A DNA stretch of 64,000 nucleotides, from positions 372,001 to 436,000 of the forward strand of contig HG738137.1 in assembly GCA_000499405.2 (NCBI GenBank), read 5' to 3'. Numbering within the stretch: position 1 is the first letter of the stretch; the number at the start of each line of letters is the position of its first letter. The DNA comes from Onchocerca volvulus (taxonomy: Eukaryota; Nematoda; Chromadorea; Rhabditida; Onchocercidae). The notes beneath the pieces are model-generated. The model was not told the origin of the DNA and made no database searches. It saw nothing but the letters and a program-made list of their open reading frames with translations. This document shows, piece after piece, positions 1-15,100 of this stretch. The translations under genes and the position numbers were made by a program.

Positions 1-197
1 TCAGTTCTAAAAATTAATTCAACTTTTCATATATTGCAGCCGAAGTTTCTTTGGTATTTAATTGCATATGCATACTAGCAAATTTTATTTCGCTTGAGCA
101 TTTCTTATTATTCCTACTAAATTAAAAAATTTACAATTATCTTTAATAAATTAATTGGTCCTATTCTAATTTACTAAATATATTATCATTGTTACAG

Positions 198-3100
198 GGC
201 CAATTTTATTAGCTGTTAATCCTTTTAACTTCTTTCCAATTTATAATCCAAAGTATGCTCGATTATATTCGCAAAGACGGCAAATTTCCAGTATGCCACC
301 ACATATTTTTGCCATTGCCAATATTACATATCACAAGTATGTTTTAATCATTCACTTATCACTTTTAATTATGATTTTTTTTCTATTTTTTAACTTGTAT
401 TTTGAGAATCTTGGCTAACTAATAGACGATACTAAATTATCCAGTGCATATCACTCAGTAATGTTCATTTGATGACCAAGACTCTCAAAATGTAAGTCAA
501 GAAATAGAAACTTTGATATTATGATAGATATCATCATTCTTGATCATTAGAATGCTATTTTAAATATTGATCCATCAAATTGATCCATTTGATTTATTTG
601 ATAATTCAGATGCAGAATTATTGGCATAATTAGAAATTACTGTTGCATACTTCACGTTTGCAATGTGGTTTGCACGACTACTTCCTGCTAATTTTTTATC
701 TATTTATAATAATAATTGTTTAAATCATGATGTTAAATACTTTCTTGATGTGACATAATATTATGTCATTCTTTAGCTATAACGCTATGTGAAATTATAT
801 TAATTGTTAGTTATAAAGTTTATCCGAAAGTTTTTCATTTTCATTATTAATAATCATCAACAGTAAATTAGACTAAAATCTGTTTCAGCATGTTACGAAT
901 CAAGAAAAATCAATGTATTGTGATAAGTGGAGAATCAGGTTCCGGAAAGACCGAGTCAACAAATTTCCTGCTGCATCATCTTACTACACTCAGTCAAAAA
1001 GGTTCCACCACCGGAAGTTCCGTTGAACAGACTTTACTTTCGGCTGGACCTGTGCTTGAGGTTTGATTCCGTCCACCTTTTCTTGGATTTTTATCTGGCA
1101 TTATAACTTTTTGATATGCTAAACACTTCTTATTATTTAACTCAGATTATTCTTTAATCCAAAATGAAATTTATATGAATCTAATTTAAACTTCAGTCAT
1201 AAGTTAAAAAAAAAAATCTTTTAGGCATTTGGAAATGCAGTAACAGTGCAAAATAATAACAGCAGCAGATTTGGAAAATTCCTTCGAGTGAATTATCGAG
1301 AGAATGGAATGGTTTCCGGGTATGTTTGAATTTAATATTTTGAAAAGATTAAAGTACTGCAGTACTCGAGAATTCTATCAAAGATACTTGATTATGGCCT
1401 GACGCTGCTGAAAAACAGGAAATGTTTATAGTCCATCAAATCATCCTTTACTGAAGAATATATGGATATTTGCATCTTTAAATTAAATCTTTATAAAGAC
1501 AGTTGACATTTTTAAATATTTGCAAAATTTGCAAATATTTTTAATTTTTTCAGTGCAAATGTTGAAATTTATTTGCTAGAGAAATCGCGAATCATTTCAC
1601 AGGCTGCTGATGAAAGGTAAGAAAATGAATTCCTTTTGATTAATTGCAAAATTAATAAATTTTTTCCAAAATTGTTTCTTTTTTTCTTTGAAATTTCACC
1701 ATTAAAACTTTTTTCAGTTGTTTTTGAATAAATAGTTTTATGAAGATTTTAAATTGTAACTTTGATAAAAAAAAATAAATAACTATCATTTTTTCTAGCA
1801 TAAGCCTCTCAATAAATGAAAAACTTTCATTTTGTATTCTGCAAAGATTCGAATTTAAAAATATTTATAATCTCTCAGGAACTATCACGTTTTTTATTAT
1901 TTATTACATGGTGCATCCGACGAGGAACGAGAACGACATTATTTGATGCAGCCAATCAATTACAGCTACCTTAATCAGGTATTTCAAAATAATCCTGCAT
2001 ATTCCTCTTAAATAAAGATAACACCGAAAGATAAGTTTTTCCGATTTTCGGTTTGAGCAGTCTCTTAAATATTTAAAAATACCAAACATGATAAGAGGTA
2101 TTGTAAAGAATGTTTTTGATGATATGATGCGTGAGTTGATATGATTAAAGGATTGAAAAGATTGTTATGTATTTCTGTGCAATTTTCAATTGATATTCTC
2201 AGAAATGACCCCAAATGATATGATAGATGATGAACTTATATCATATGAAATGCTCTTGCTTTTTTCTTCAATTCTTTCATTATTTAAAAAGCAAAAATTG
2301 CCGTAAATGATAACGTTTAAACCAATCATATCACTTTGTATATTAGTTGATGTTCTTGCTTGCATGCATGCATGCATAATATGCAAATATTTATGCAAAA
2401 AACTTGCAAACATTGGGTAAGAAAAGAAATGGAATATTATAGTGATGATGGTATTCCTACAAAATCTTGATAGTAAAACGCTATCAAAACATCATAGTAA
2501 AATGTAAAATGCTTGCGGAAGCTAATAGCTTCATTCAGAAAGAATGATTGATATCTTTAATTTCTCATAAATTTTAAATTGGAATAAATTTAAATTTAAG
2601 TCAATTCTAATTTTCGTATTTGGTAGGTTGCAGAAAAATCAGAATACTCTTCCTCCCGTTTACTTTTTCTTTTCTTTTTACTTTTTTGGAATTAATTTTC
2701 CGATTCTTCATTTTTTTTTTGTCACTCTTAATAATTATATGCATTCATTGATTTGTAAATCTCAAATTAAAATTTAAGCATTCTTGTAACTTGAAAAATT
2801 AAATTGAAAATAAATTGTAAAAAATTGAATTTACTAATTAATTTATGCAATATTTCTAGGAGATCTTTATTTTGCTATCTAAAATTAACGATTTCTAGAA
2901 TAGTTGTTATGTATCAGAAGGAATAAACGAAAGTTATGAATATCAAAGATTGAAATATGCTATGGATTCTGTTGGTTTTTCACAACAATCCCAACAAAAT
3001 ATATTCGCTGTTATTTCGGCTGTATTACTTCTCGGAAATATACAATATGCCAAGGTACGAAAAAAGAGTATGGAAATTTTTTGGAAAGTATCTTCAATTA

Positions 3101-6100
3101 TATTTTATCAGTCTTAATCAATATATCTCTTGATATTTACAGATTTAGCTGAATCAGCCATTTATTTTATTTAAAACATCAAATATGATAAGATGAAAAT
3201 TTGTAATTCAGTCTGTTTCTATTTTCTTGAAAATCTCTTCAAACAGTAATTGTGTATTCAAATTATCAGTGATACATAAAGTGTTACCATTTAGAGATCT
3301 GGTTATCATAGTGATGAGAGCGTATTTATTGATAACGAAGAAATATTAGAACCTATTTCATCATTATTGCATATTAAAGCATCCAATTTACAACAAGCCT
3401 TATCAATGCGTCGAACGGTAATGAAAAATGATGTCGTCGTCTCGCAATATAATCTTAGTGAAGTAAGTTCAATTTGAGACAATTTTCACTGAAGCATTTT
3501 CGATCTAAATATCAGAGATGATAGAATTAGTGATAAAGGATCAAAGACGACTTAGAATTAACTTATACAAAATAAGCGTTGATAATTTTCCACAATTTCC
3601 TCTACTAATTAGAAACAAGATAAAATTGATGTGCTCGTTGGAAATTATCGCCATCATAAACGATTTTTCATAATTCTCTTTGTCATAAAATGTTCATTTC
3701 AAATATCATCTTTCATGCGAAAATTTTCTTCTAAAACTCATTATAAAGCTATGATAGTTTCTTATTGGATTGTAATACGTAGAAGATAAAGCGTAATCTA
3801 TAAGGATAACGGTAGACGTGAACGTGCGATATGAATATAATGCGTAAAAGAGTTATTGGCTAATAGTACTAAAGAAGCAATAAAACATGTCGCAAGTTAT
3901 CAACTTTATTCTAAATGAGATAAATTGTAAAACTGATAAAAAATTAAAAAAAAAAGAATGCCTAATCATATGGAAATTTACGAAAAAAAAAATTTGTTTC
4001 TCCTTTTTTTTTAAAAAAAAGTAATATTTTTAGCAGTATTTTTTTTATCATTTTTTATTTTATTTCCATTTTTTTATTTTTTAGGCAAAAGATACACGTG
4101 ATGCCATGGCGAAATGTTTATACAATGCTTTATTTCACTGGATAGTATTACGAATAAATCAAGCATTATTGAAAAAAGAACGACTTATGTCAAAGCCAGG
4201 ATATTATATTGGTATTTAAGTTTGATTTTAAATTTATAAATTTCAGCTTTGAATTTCGTCAAATTATGTAAACATCAAATTCTTCTTGATAGAAATTTAT
4301 GAATCTAGGTTCCTATCAAAGATTTAAATATATCGTTGAATTTAGGTTCATATCAAAAACTTCAATATATTTTTATTGATTTTCATGTTTAAATCTTAGG
4401 ATTTTGACACACTCTAATTGGATTTTATGGCAAGACAAATCATGTAGTTATTAAATTAGAAGTAGGATAATTAAAATTTTCACGGAGTCAGAAACATAAA
4501 TTCTTATGCCGGGTCAGTTTTTTCCGATCAAAAAATTAGTCAGTTCTAATAAAAATGAGCTAACTAATAATACATGATGTATTATTTCAGGAATCCTTGA
4601 TATCTTTGGATTCGAGGATATTGGTGGATTGTGGAACTCATTCGAGCAGCTCTGTATCAATTACGCAAATGAACATCTTCAAGCTTACTTCAATCAACAT
4701 ATTTTCCAGTTTGAACAAGTAAAGATTACAAATCATAAAGCAGTTCTGCAGATTTTTGAAAGTGACAAACAAAACTTCAACTTTAAGTGTGAAAAAAAAT
4801 CAAAAAAAGAAAATCTAAATGAAAACAAATAGTACTAATGACATAAATCAATCAGATAATTTTGTATGAATTAAACTTGGGTATTTCAAGTTCACGTAAT
4901 TTATACGTCTTGCTATTTTATGATTTGGAAATTTATATGCTAATCTTACGTAAATATCATATTTTAATCGATGGTTACTTTTACCGAATAATTGATATTA
5001 TTTCATCAATGATTTTTCGACATATTTCTATTGACAGGAAGAATATCTAAAAGAAGGAATTACTTGGACGAATATTGAATATACCGATAATACCGAATGT
5101 GTTCAGTTATTTCAGGTTAATTCTTCTTTCTCCTAGAAAAAGCAAAACATGAAAAGCACAGCTTGTATTAGACTTATTAGCAGAAATTCAATTTATGCTG
5201 TTAAAAATGCAGAATTTTTGTATTTTGGAAAAAAACAAATTCCGTTTTAACATTTTAACCAAATCATAGTTACATTCATTTTTTGGCATACAAAGTTTAT
5301 ATAAATTGAAACATAAAAAAATTTCATCTCCATCTTTAAATTATTACTTATTGTCTAATAATTAAATTTCTAACCAACAATAGCTTCAAACAATAGTTTA
5401 ATAATTCATTTTGAAGGCCTTAATTACGGAAGGATTGGACCCAGGTAAATGGTATAAAAACAGATAAAGAGCTTTAAACAACTGTACATTTTTGATTATA
5501 CAAATTTTAAAAAAAAGAAAAAGAAAGAAATAAGAAGGAAATTGCTGTGAATGTTATTATTATTGTTATTGTTTTATTTGCAGAGCAAACCATATGGTAT
5601 ATTACGATTGATTGATGAGGAGAGTAATATCAATAATGGAACTGATGAATCAATGCTCGATAAGCTTAATCATTTCCTCAAAAATAACGAATACTATGAA
5701 GTACCACAAAAGCGTGAACCAGCCTTCACTGTTGCCCATTACGCAGGAAAAGTAAAATATCAAATTAAGGTCAATAATTTTAGCAAAATTCCATTGATGA
5801 CATAGTTTATGACGTAAAAAAAAAAATATATTTGATGCAAAGAATTTATGTGTAAACAAGAATTGTTGATGACGAAATAAACAGAAATAGAAGGAACTAT
5901 TTTCCGATGAATTAAGTAGTTTGCTGAGTTCTGAGAATAAAAATACTTTGATGTGCTATGCTAATTTAATAAAAAATCCGGTTTCTGATGAAAATAATTT
6001 GACAGCGATCCTTATTAAATTGATATTGATTAGAAGTTTTATAAATCTGCCATCAAAAATCGTCTTTTTGTGTTTATGAACAGAAATGTTATCGGTGCAT

Positions 6101-9100
6101 TAAAAAAAAAAAAAAAAAGAAATTAAATCAGTACAAATTAATTAATCAAAAAAAAAAAAAGGCCAAGATATAAATAAAATCAATATTTCAAATCAAAAAA
6201 AAAATTGACAACGATGAAACAATATCTTTTAAGATAGAAACACATCTGCTAGCAGTAAAAAAGAAGTGTAATTGAATAAATTAATTTTTTACATATTCTT
6301 TAATGTTATGCCAGCATTTTTCAAATATTTTTAGGGTTTTCGTGAAAAAAATAAGGATTTAATGCGACAAGAAGTTCTGATGACCATCAAAAAAAGCAAA
6401 AGTGCATTTGTTCGAGCACTGGTTGGAAATGATCCGGTTGCGGTATTTCGATGGAGCACATTACGGGCAACATTCCGGGCCGTAAATGCTTTCTGTCATG
6501 CTGGAAAAATTGGAAAAAAGAAAGGTTATTGCATTTGATATAAAAATTTAATGATTAAATGGGAAAAAAGAAAGATTATTGTATTTGATATAAAAATTTG
6601 ATGATTAACAATCATAAATTATACCTTCTCTTGAAATTTTTGCACTTAATTTGTCCAAAAATTCAGAAGTTGATGAAAATTTTCTAATAATATTTCGTGA
6701 AATTAATTCAAAAAATTGGATTTATTTCTAGAAAATATAAAGCAATCGAATGTAACAGAAGCTAGTAAACCGATGTTACGTGGAACTGGTTCGGATACAC
6801 ATCTAAATGCTTTTTTACGTGGTGATATAGCCTTGGAAATGGTACCACCTTTTTGCGATACGTCATTTTTCACCACAATTGTTAGCCATGCTCGAAAACA
6901 ACCAAACGCACAAGTGGAAGATTGTCACACAGCTCTGAAAAGCTTACAGGTAAAAGAATGATAATCTTCTGACCGGTGATATTCTTTCGTACCTGTACTA
7001 TATGGCTGAAATAAACTTTCAAAGGTTTCTATTATTAACTTTAAAAATTAATTAATAAGCTAAATTTTTTCTTTCGCAACTTTGCAACTTATTTTCTAGG
7101 TAGTGCAAGCTTTAACGGAAAAGAAAAATATCGCAGGAAAGCTGCCATCCGTAGGTAAACAATTCCAATATTCGTTATCACGATTGATGAAGACCTTATC
7201 ACAAGCAACACCTTATTTTATCAGATGTATCAAATCTAACAACGAAAAGGTACATCATTCTTCTTTTCTTTTTTTTTGTCATCTATCTAACGATTCCAAT
7301 CAGTGATACCAGTTGATTAAGAACTGATCAAATTTAAGATTAAGCTGATTTTACGGATTAAGTTTAGGATTAGGCTGATTTCCAAATATGCAAAGAGTAG
7401 CTGCATGTTTTGGCTAAGGTAGACATTATTCAAATTACTGGCCAGATAATATAATAGTGCATTCATATGGTATAAGTTTGGTAGATTTTAATGATAGCCA
7501 AGCAGTATTTTATTGAAAAGTTTCCATGCTCAACCTAATTCTAGTGTTACTCAAAAGTCTTAACATTATTCTGAAAAAAAAAGTTTTGCTAAAATGCATT
7601 GATAATAATCGAATATGAATTAAAATTCTCTAATCTTATTTAGTCATTAATTTGTTGCTTAAACAATATTTCTCCGTAAAACTTTGATTATATTTGGCCA
7701 ATATTTATGCTGAAATATAAAATGGAGAATTTTTAATTCATTTTAATTGGTTGTTAATCTGACTTTTTTTCCTTTTTTTGTTTTTAAATTAAATTAGATT
7801 TTGTAAAAAAAAAATTCTTGAAAATTTTCTTATGAAATGTATACAGGAAATCTTAGATAAATTGTTAATTAGTAATTTGCAGATTCCAAATTATTTCGAT
7901 GATAATATTATTTTGCGACAATTACGGTACACAGGTATGCTCGAGACGGTACGAATACGTCGAGCTGGTTATAGCGTTCGTATTGAATATGAGGTTAGCA
8001 ATTTATCAGTATTGGTATTATTTAATACATTATTAAATATAAAAGTAGTGAATATTTGATTTTTTATAATTTTAATTTAAAATTATAATTTGCTATTTAC
8101 AAAAGTAACAAAAAGTTGGCGAATATTTTTGAAATTTTTTCAAGGATTTCGTCAAACAATATCGAGTTCTTTTACCGAAAGGCCATGAAAATACCAAAGA
8201 AGATGTTAAGGAATTTATCACACAACATGCATTGATTGATAATAATGAAGTGCAGTTTGGAATCACCAAAGTAAGCTTTTTTTTTTTCTCTCTATTAAAT
8301 TAATATTAAATTAATAAAATTGTCAAAGATAAATTTCAATTTCAAATAAAATTTATTTATAATTTTTTTAAAGATTGAAACGATATTTCAATACATATGG
8401 CAAATAACGGCGAAAATGATATCTTTTCATTCTTCAGATATTTATGCGTGATGCTGAGAAATTAATTCTGGATGATCATCTTCATCGAGTAATTATGAAG
8501 CATATTGAAACGTTGCAAAGGTACATTCAAGCCATGATGATAAGGCGCAAATATGTCAAATTGCGCGCTACGACTATTGCAATCCAGATATGTATCTTCA
8601 CATTTTAATGAAAAATTAGGATTTAAAAAAAAAAAAAAAAAAAAAAAGAATTTAAAAAAAAAAAAAAAAAAAAAAAGAATCTTAAGAATGTCATTTTATT
8701 TCAGTGAAATCATAAAATAATCTACACTTTTATTTACTCTATACTGGCCTTAGTTATAATTTTTTTTTTTTTTAATCTCAAAATATCTGATATTAAACAA
8801 ATTTAGCAATTTCAAATTTTATGATATTTCCCTTAATTTTCTTTGAAATTATTTCACTCACTATTTCAATATATTTAAGCTATTGAAACAATTATGTGAA
8901 TTTAGTTTGAAATCATTTTAATGATTATAATATCTTTCAATCATCCGTTATGGTAATATATATTGACTTTTAAATTGGATTAATTGGTAAATTTTACTTA
9001 TTAATTTGCTCATTTTGCAAATATTTTGATAGTTTATGATTATTTGGTGCATTTGGCAACTTTTTGGTTAACTTTATCAATCAAATTCTTTTCAATTTTT

Positions 9101-12100
9101 TCATTATTATGAATAGAATTTTATAATTGAAATTTTCCATTTTTTTTTTTTTTTTAGGCAGCGATTCGCGGGATGATTTTCAGAAATCGCTTACGTGAAA
9201 TGGACAATGCAGCTTTGATAATTCAACGAAATTGGAAGCGTTTCAAGGTGGAGCAGAAATATTTGCAAATTCGACGTACAATCATCGCTCTACAGGCTCA
9301 TTTTCGTGGAGCCTATGCTAGAAAACAGTAAATTTTTCCTTCCTTGGCGAAATTGCCTTAATCAATTCGGCTTTTATTGTTGAGAAGTGTTTTCATCATT
9401 TTAAACTAACTTCCAGCCTAAAAATTAAACTAAATTAATGATTGAATTTAGATTTGAAGAAATGAAAAAGCAAAACGATCCAAATAATCGTACACCAAAT
9501 TTCACAATAACAAAGGTTGTACGGAAGATGAAATTAGCATCGTTCAATTTGAATGATCCCGAATCTTTGGCGCAATTTGCGGGTTCGGATGAGGATGAAG
9601 AAGCGCTCTCAGAAGCATCAACAAGTAATCTGGATGAGGAAGAAGATGAACTGGAAGATGGTGAATTCAAGAAGTGAATACATTTTTTATTTTTTTCAGA
9701 AAGAAATATTTCCTTTTTATTCTTACATCATCCTTACGAATACATTGAATGCTCATATCACGTTAAGTGATATGAAGATTCACTGTGTTTGTTTACATCA
9801 TAAAGTTCACGTCAAGTTAAAATTCAAATTGTGATCTGTGAACTTTGCCTAGGTCAAACATTCTATCGATTCCAACGATATGAAAATTAGTTTTATGCCA
9901 CAAAATTTTAGTATTAGCAATTTGATGCCGATAACAGTTGAAATATCTTCTTTTAAATAGCTTTTCAAAAAGATTGGAGAAGAATCAATCGATTATTACA
10001 GAGATGGTGGGATTAGTTGGTATTAGTAATATTTTGAAAAATCAGGTGCTGGAAATTTCTGCAGGGCAGACACAAGTTATTGCAACTTGCAACTTGCATG
10101 CTGCTTAATCACAGAACCTGATTTGATTGTCCTGGATGAATCAGTTAGCTCAATTGATATTAATGCTCGAACTTCCTTTTGGGCATTCAAATCAAAATAT
10201 GGCATTAAGAAATTGATAATATTTCTGGGATAACATATATCTTTCAGAGTTAATTTGGAAACAGAACTCGACGCAACATTCATCTTGGAGGATAAGAAAT
10301 TGAAACTTATCGAGTAAGTTGGCAAATTAATTTTCTCATTTCTACTATAATATTTATATTCAATTCTTTTGAACTCATCAACAAATTTCATTATTTTCAT
10401 ACATGCTGATATCGTTTTGATTTATTCTCTTCCATTTTCTATTACTTTTTATAATCAAAATATCGCTAACTTTTTGGCATACAATGATATTTTATCATTT
10501 GATCTTCTGTATTTAGCTGATAACAACATTATATCATACGAATACATTTAATTAACAAGAATTATTTGGCCATATCAATGTAGTGCCTTCGGAATAAAGG
10601 TTGTAGGGGAAGTTTCTCGTCTGTTCCTTTCCTTCGGTTGGTTTCTTATGAGAATTATCAAAATTTCATTTATCTTTTGCCATTCAATACTTTTTAGTGC
10701 CCCAATTTTCAAAAGACGGATAAGTTCAGCATCAACTGGTACAACCAAAAAGGTTTTTCATTTTTATCTTCTATAATTGAATATCATGAAAAATTATACG
10801 AGAATTGACAAATAAATATTCGAATTTAAATTTCACAAAATGTGAAAATAAATTTTGAAAATTGAGCAAAAATATCAGAAAAAACAATTGATAAGTCTTA
10901 TTTATCATTATTTTATACTTTTACATCCAATATAATCATCGAAGATTTTCCGATTTCGATAACATATCTCCTTGTGATTATGCAACGGAACAAATATATT
11001 TTTTTCCTGAAAAATTCTCGGGAAATTGCTATGTATCCAAAAACTGAGCGCCATTTCAATTACATGCATTTATCATTTGATCCGTTATTTTTCATATTCA
11101 TATTTTGAATTTGACTGAAAAACACTGAAAATTGAAGTTGTCGAATTTCAGTTTTATTTAAATTAAATGCGTTTATAGATGAAATTGTTTCGAAGAGCTG
11201 CAAGTACAGAAACTGATCGAATTTCAATTCAAGAACAAATGGTATTTTCGCTAAACTTTAGTTTTAAGTGTTTATGATTAATTTGTATAATTACTTTGCC
11301 TTATTCTTTGCCACTGCCATCAGTACGAAATTAAAAATATATTTTCCATTGAATATTTCGTCATTTTAACACCTCTTTTAACTAATATATTTAGATATAC
11401 TTTTAAAATTATTTCTCTTTGACGTAATAGATGTTGGCGAAATGAAATTAATGCAATAATTGAGCATAGATTCAGTTTTGATTATATTTATTCTTAATTA
11501 TTATGTCGGAAATTATCACCTTGATTGTTGACGTCATTTAGGTAAAAATGATATTTAATGCCAATAATAGTATTATTAAAGGAATAATTAGCAGAAATTA
11601 GCCCAATACTTCACACTTCTCGTACATTCATACTTCTCTCAACACAACTGATAATTATATCCGTTATACATTCATTACGTTATGCTTGTATTTATATATA
11701 TAATCATGAAATTTCAGAGTCCAAACAGTAAATCTAAAAGTAAAAAGTTAGGTTTCAAGCAAGCGAAGAAGCATTTGAAAGCATTTTTATCACGACGTAG
11801 TGAGAGTGTTGTCAGTGTAGCTGGAAGTCGAGATTCTCCGAGGTATATATCTATTATTTTGCATCATTTCTTAGTTTAATCCAAAAAAAAAGATCAAATT
11901 TTTTTTTTTTTAGAATTTTCGTTTTACTAATATTTCATGCTAAATAGCTGTCTATCTGTCTGATACTGATCATCAAATGCCAAATATGGATGAATCGATC
12001 AGATGTAAAAATAATTTGTCATTTGGTTTCGCTATCATACTCAATGAGAAATCGATTGATTTTGATTTAAAAAAATTGGTTCAGTTAAAAATTGATCCTT

Positions 12101-15100
12101 GTATTCTAGTTTCAGAAAAGGCGTAGAATTGTTAAAAATTGATAAATTGTCACTTTTTCAATTATCGATTGTCATTTTCATTTTATAGCTCATTGGTGGA
12201 AGCAACGAAAGCATCATCTTCAACGCCAATGAAACATAATTTAAAAATTAGTCGAGTACATCGTAGTGAAATTTGTGCATTGTGCAATAAGAATTTCACC
12301 GGTATTTTGATAAAGGGAAACAAATGCACAGGTGAATTTTCACGTTTCTTAAATTTCTGATAAATGTGAATTGGGCGAATAGATAGGTAAGATGAATGAA
12401 TCACTTTCAAATGAAAAACTAATTATGGAAAAATTTCAAGAAAAAGATTAATTAGAAAACAAATTCGTGAACAAATTTAAGAAGGAGTCTATTCGGCATA
12501 TATGCATTTATAATAAATTCAAGTATTTATTGCCTTCAAATAAATTGAATCGGATGTTTTTGAATTAAAATTTTTGATAATAAATTTTATCATGTTAAGT
12601 TATTAATTCAAAATTATTTAGAAAAAATTTCGGAAAGTATTTCAAATTTAAGTTAAAATTGAAATAATACTACAATTTAGCAATTTTTAAATTAAATTAA
12701 ATAATGGTGTAAATGTATTGCAGAATGTAAATTATCATTCCATAAAGAGTGCTCTTCGTTTGCTTCAGTTATTCCTTGTCAACCAGTTTTAGTTCATCCA
12801 GAAGAAACAGTACGGAAGGAATCAAAGTGAGCAAATTTTTTAATTTTTATCAAATTGGCAATATTTATGCGTCCAAACTAAATTCAAGAAAAACTTTTTT
12901 CTTTTTTTTTCTCAATATATGATGACAAATATTTATCCACAACAATATGATATTGGACAACGATAGAACGATGCTTAAAATATGACAAGATAAATTCTGG
13001 ACAATTTTTCAAAAATACATAATTGCATCTTGACAGGATAATATTAAATAAATAGAATCGTTGATAAAAGGATTTAATAATTTTTGAATAGAAAAAAAAA
13101 TTCGAAATCTCGTACTTCAGGATATTCGCAGCATATGATTATTCAGGGACTAAACGTAATTTATTTTATCATACATTTACAAATTTAATGAAATTCATTC
13201 ACATTTTTAAGTCCAATTTCATCAGTTTCAAATTCGTTCACTTACTTTCAGGTCATCTTGGCCATTGAAATCTTCATTTCAACCACTCGTCCTTCAACCG
13301 ATCAAATCTTTCAGTCTTCAAAAAACCAAGCAGCAGGTAAGATCATGCGAAATGTTTGTTTGTGAAATATTTCGGTTTCTCATTTAAAATTTACAGATAA
13401 CAAAAAGGCAGAAAATATATAAACTGAAATTTCATCAGTTTAAATATTTAAAATTGAAGATTTCATAGCAAAAAGTCAATTTTTATTTGGTAGAAGATAC
13501 AGACTGGAAAAGATGACCTTGCCGGATAAGAAATGAAATGATAAGAATGTTGGTTTCGGTAAGATTTTGGAATATTTTTCGGATTTTGTTGAGAGAATAT
13601 ATTTTCAGACTGATCCCAGTTGTATCATTATTGGAAATGAAGATGACCTGAGACAGTTCAATGTATTCATTTTCAAGAAACTAATGAAGTTGGAGAATAA
13701 TAAGAAAAAAAGAGACACACAAATTGATGCAATTTTCAAAAAAACCTTCAAAGAATTTCATATGGAAATTATTGGTTCTGAAGCCGTAATCGGTGTACGT
13801 ATCATAAGATCATTATAAATTTAAAGTTCACTCCAAATTTTCGAAAGTTTTGGTCTTGCTCTGGTTTTAGCTTAATTTCTAGTTTTAAATTTTGCAAACT
13901 TCATTTCATTCATTTGGATAAATGGATTAGCATAATTTGAGTACAATAAAGCTATTTTTAAATATGCGATAAGATCGATTTTAAGACATAATGCTCCTTC
14001 TCATCCCCCGCACTTCTTACACCCACGCAATTACCTCGGGAAGAATTGTGGGAGACTCGGAATAAAAAAACTGAAGGAATAAATTGGCAAATTTAGAAAA
14101 TTAATTATAATCTTATATATAATAGTCCATTACATAAAAGTGGGTTGAGATTAGGAATTAAATCAAAGAAATTAAATTTAAATTTTGAGTATATTTTCAA
14201 AGTAAGCAATTTTCTATGTAAATTATTCGTAAAAATTAGCGATCAAAAAATCGCTTCTGATTCATTTCTACCATAACTTAAAGTTGATTCAGAAGACAAG
14301 AAAAATTTCTATTTACGGAAAAAAAGAGGTTTTACTCTTCATGATATCGTCAAAATGTCACTATTTTTATACTATTTTATTTCCAGAATATCAAGCGCAG
14401 GAAATTCATAAAAAAATTTCTTTTTTTTTTTAGGAAAACAAAACAACGTTGAAGTACCACGATCTCATTACTATTTTTGAAGGTTCATTGACTAAAGTTT
14501 CGGCGCAAGAACAGGTAAATAACACTACGTAAAAGTAGCAGAATTTCTCTTAGCATCGCTAAATCATAAGATAGAGGAAAAATTAATTGAAATCATATTT
14601 ACCGCATTGATTCTTAAAGTATATATTTCGGAATTAGTAGAATTTCGGAAATATGACAAATCATTTAAATAGAAATTAAAAAATAATTATACTAATCTTC
14701 GTCCTTTGTCAAATACTTTTTATTATTATCTTATCGATGTTTAACTTCATATATTCGAACTAATAGTAATTGGACTGAAATTCTTTGATCCAAAATATTC
14801 TACTAACATTTTCCGTAAATCTATCCAACATTATATACATTATTACAGGTAACATTCCCTACTACTCTTGGTGTAAATGCATTTCGTGGATTTTTGAACG
14901 AATTCTTGAACGAGCAAATAAAAAATAAGAAATCAAGCAAAAAATCGAACGTCCTTGAGGTAATGATATTTTAATGTTTGTTCCATTTTAATTTATTTAC
15001 ATTTCGGAATATAGCCGTGATTTTTTTCTCATTTTAATTCTCCATCAAAACTAATTTAATTAATACTTGTGCGCTGTTTGCTTTTGTTAAGCATTAAAAT

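Noticed and set aside
40..53. Possible 14-nt myosin microexon between TTGCAG and GTATTT
   Set aside because: Phase would fit, but the four residues it adds do not match the conserved IYTYV-like sequence that precedes [10 protein letters not shown] in myosins.
9158..9161. TTAG acceptor four bases before the one used for the second IQ exon
   Set aside because: It would put the following IQ exon out of frame with the only nearby donor (8592). The inner GGCAG keeps the frame.
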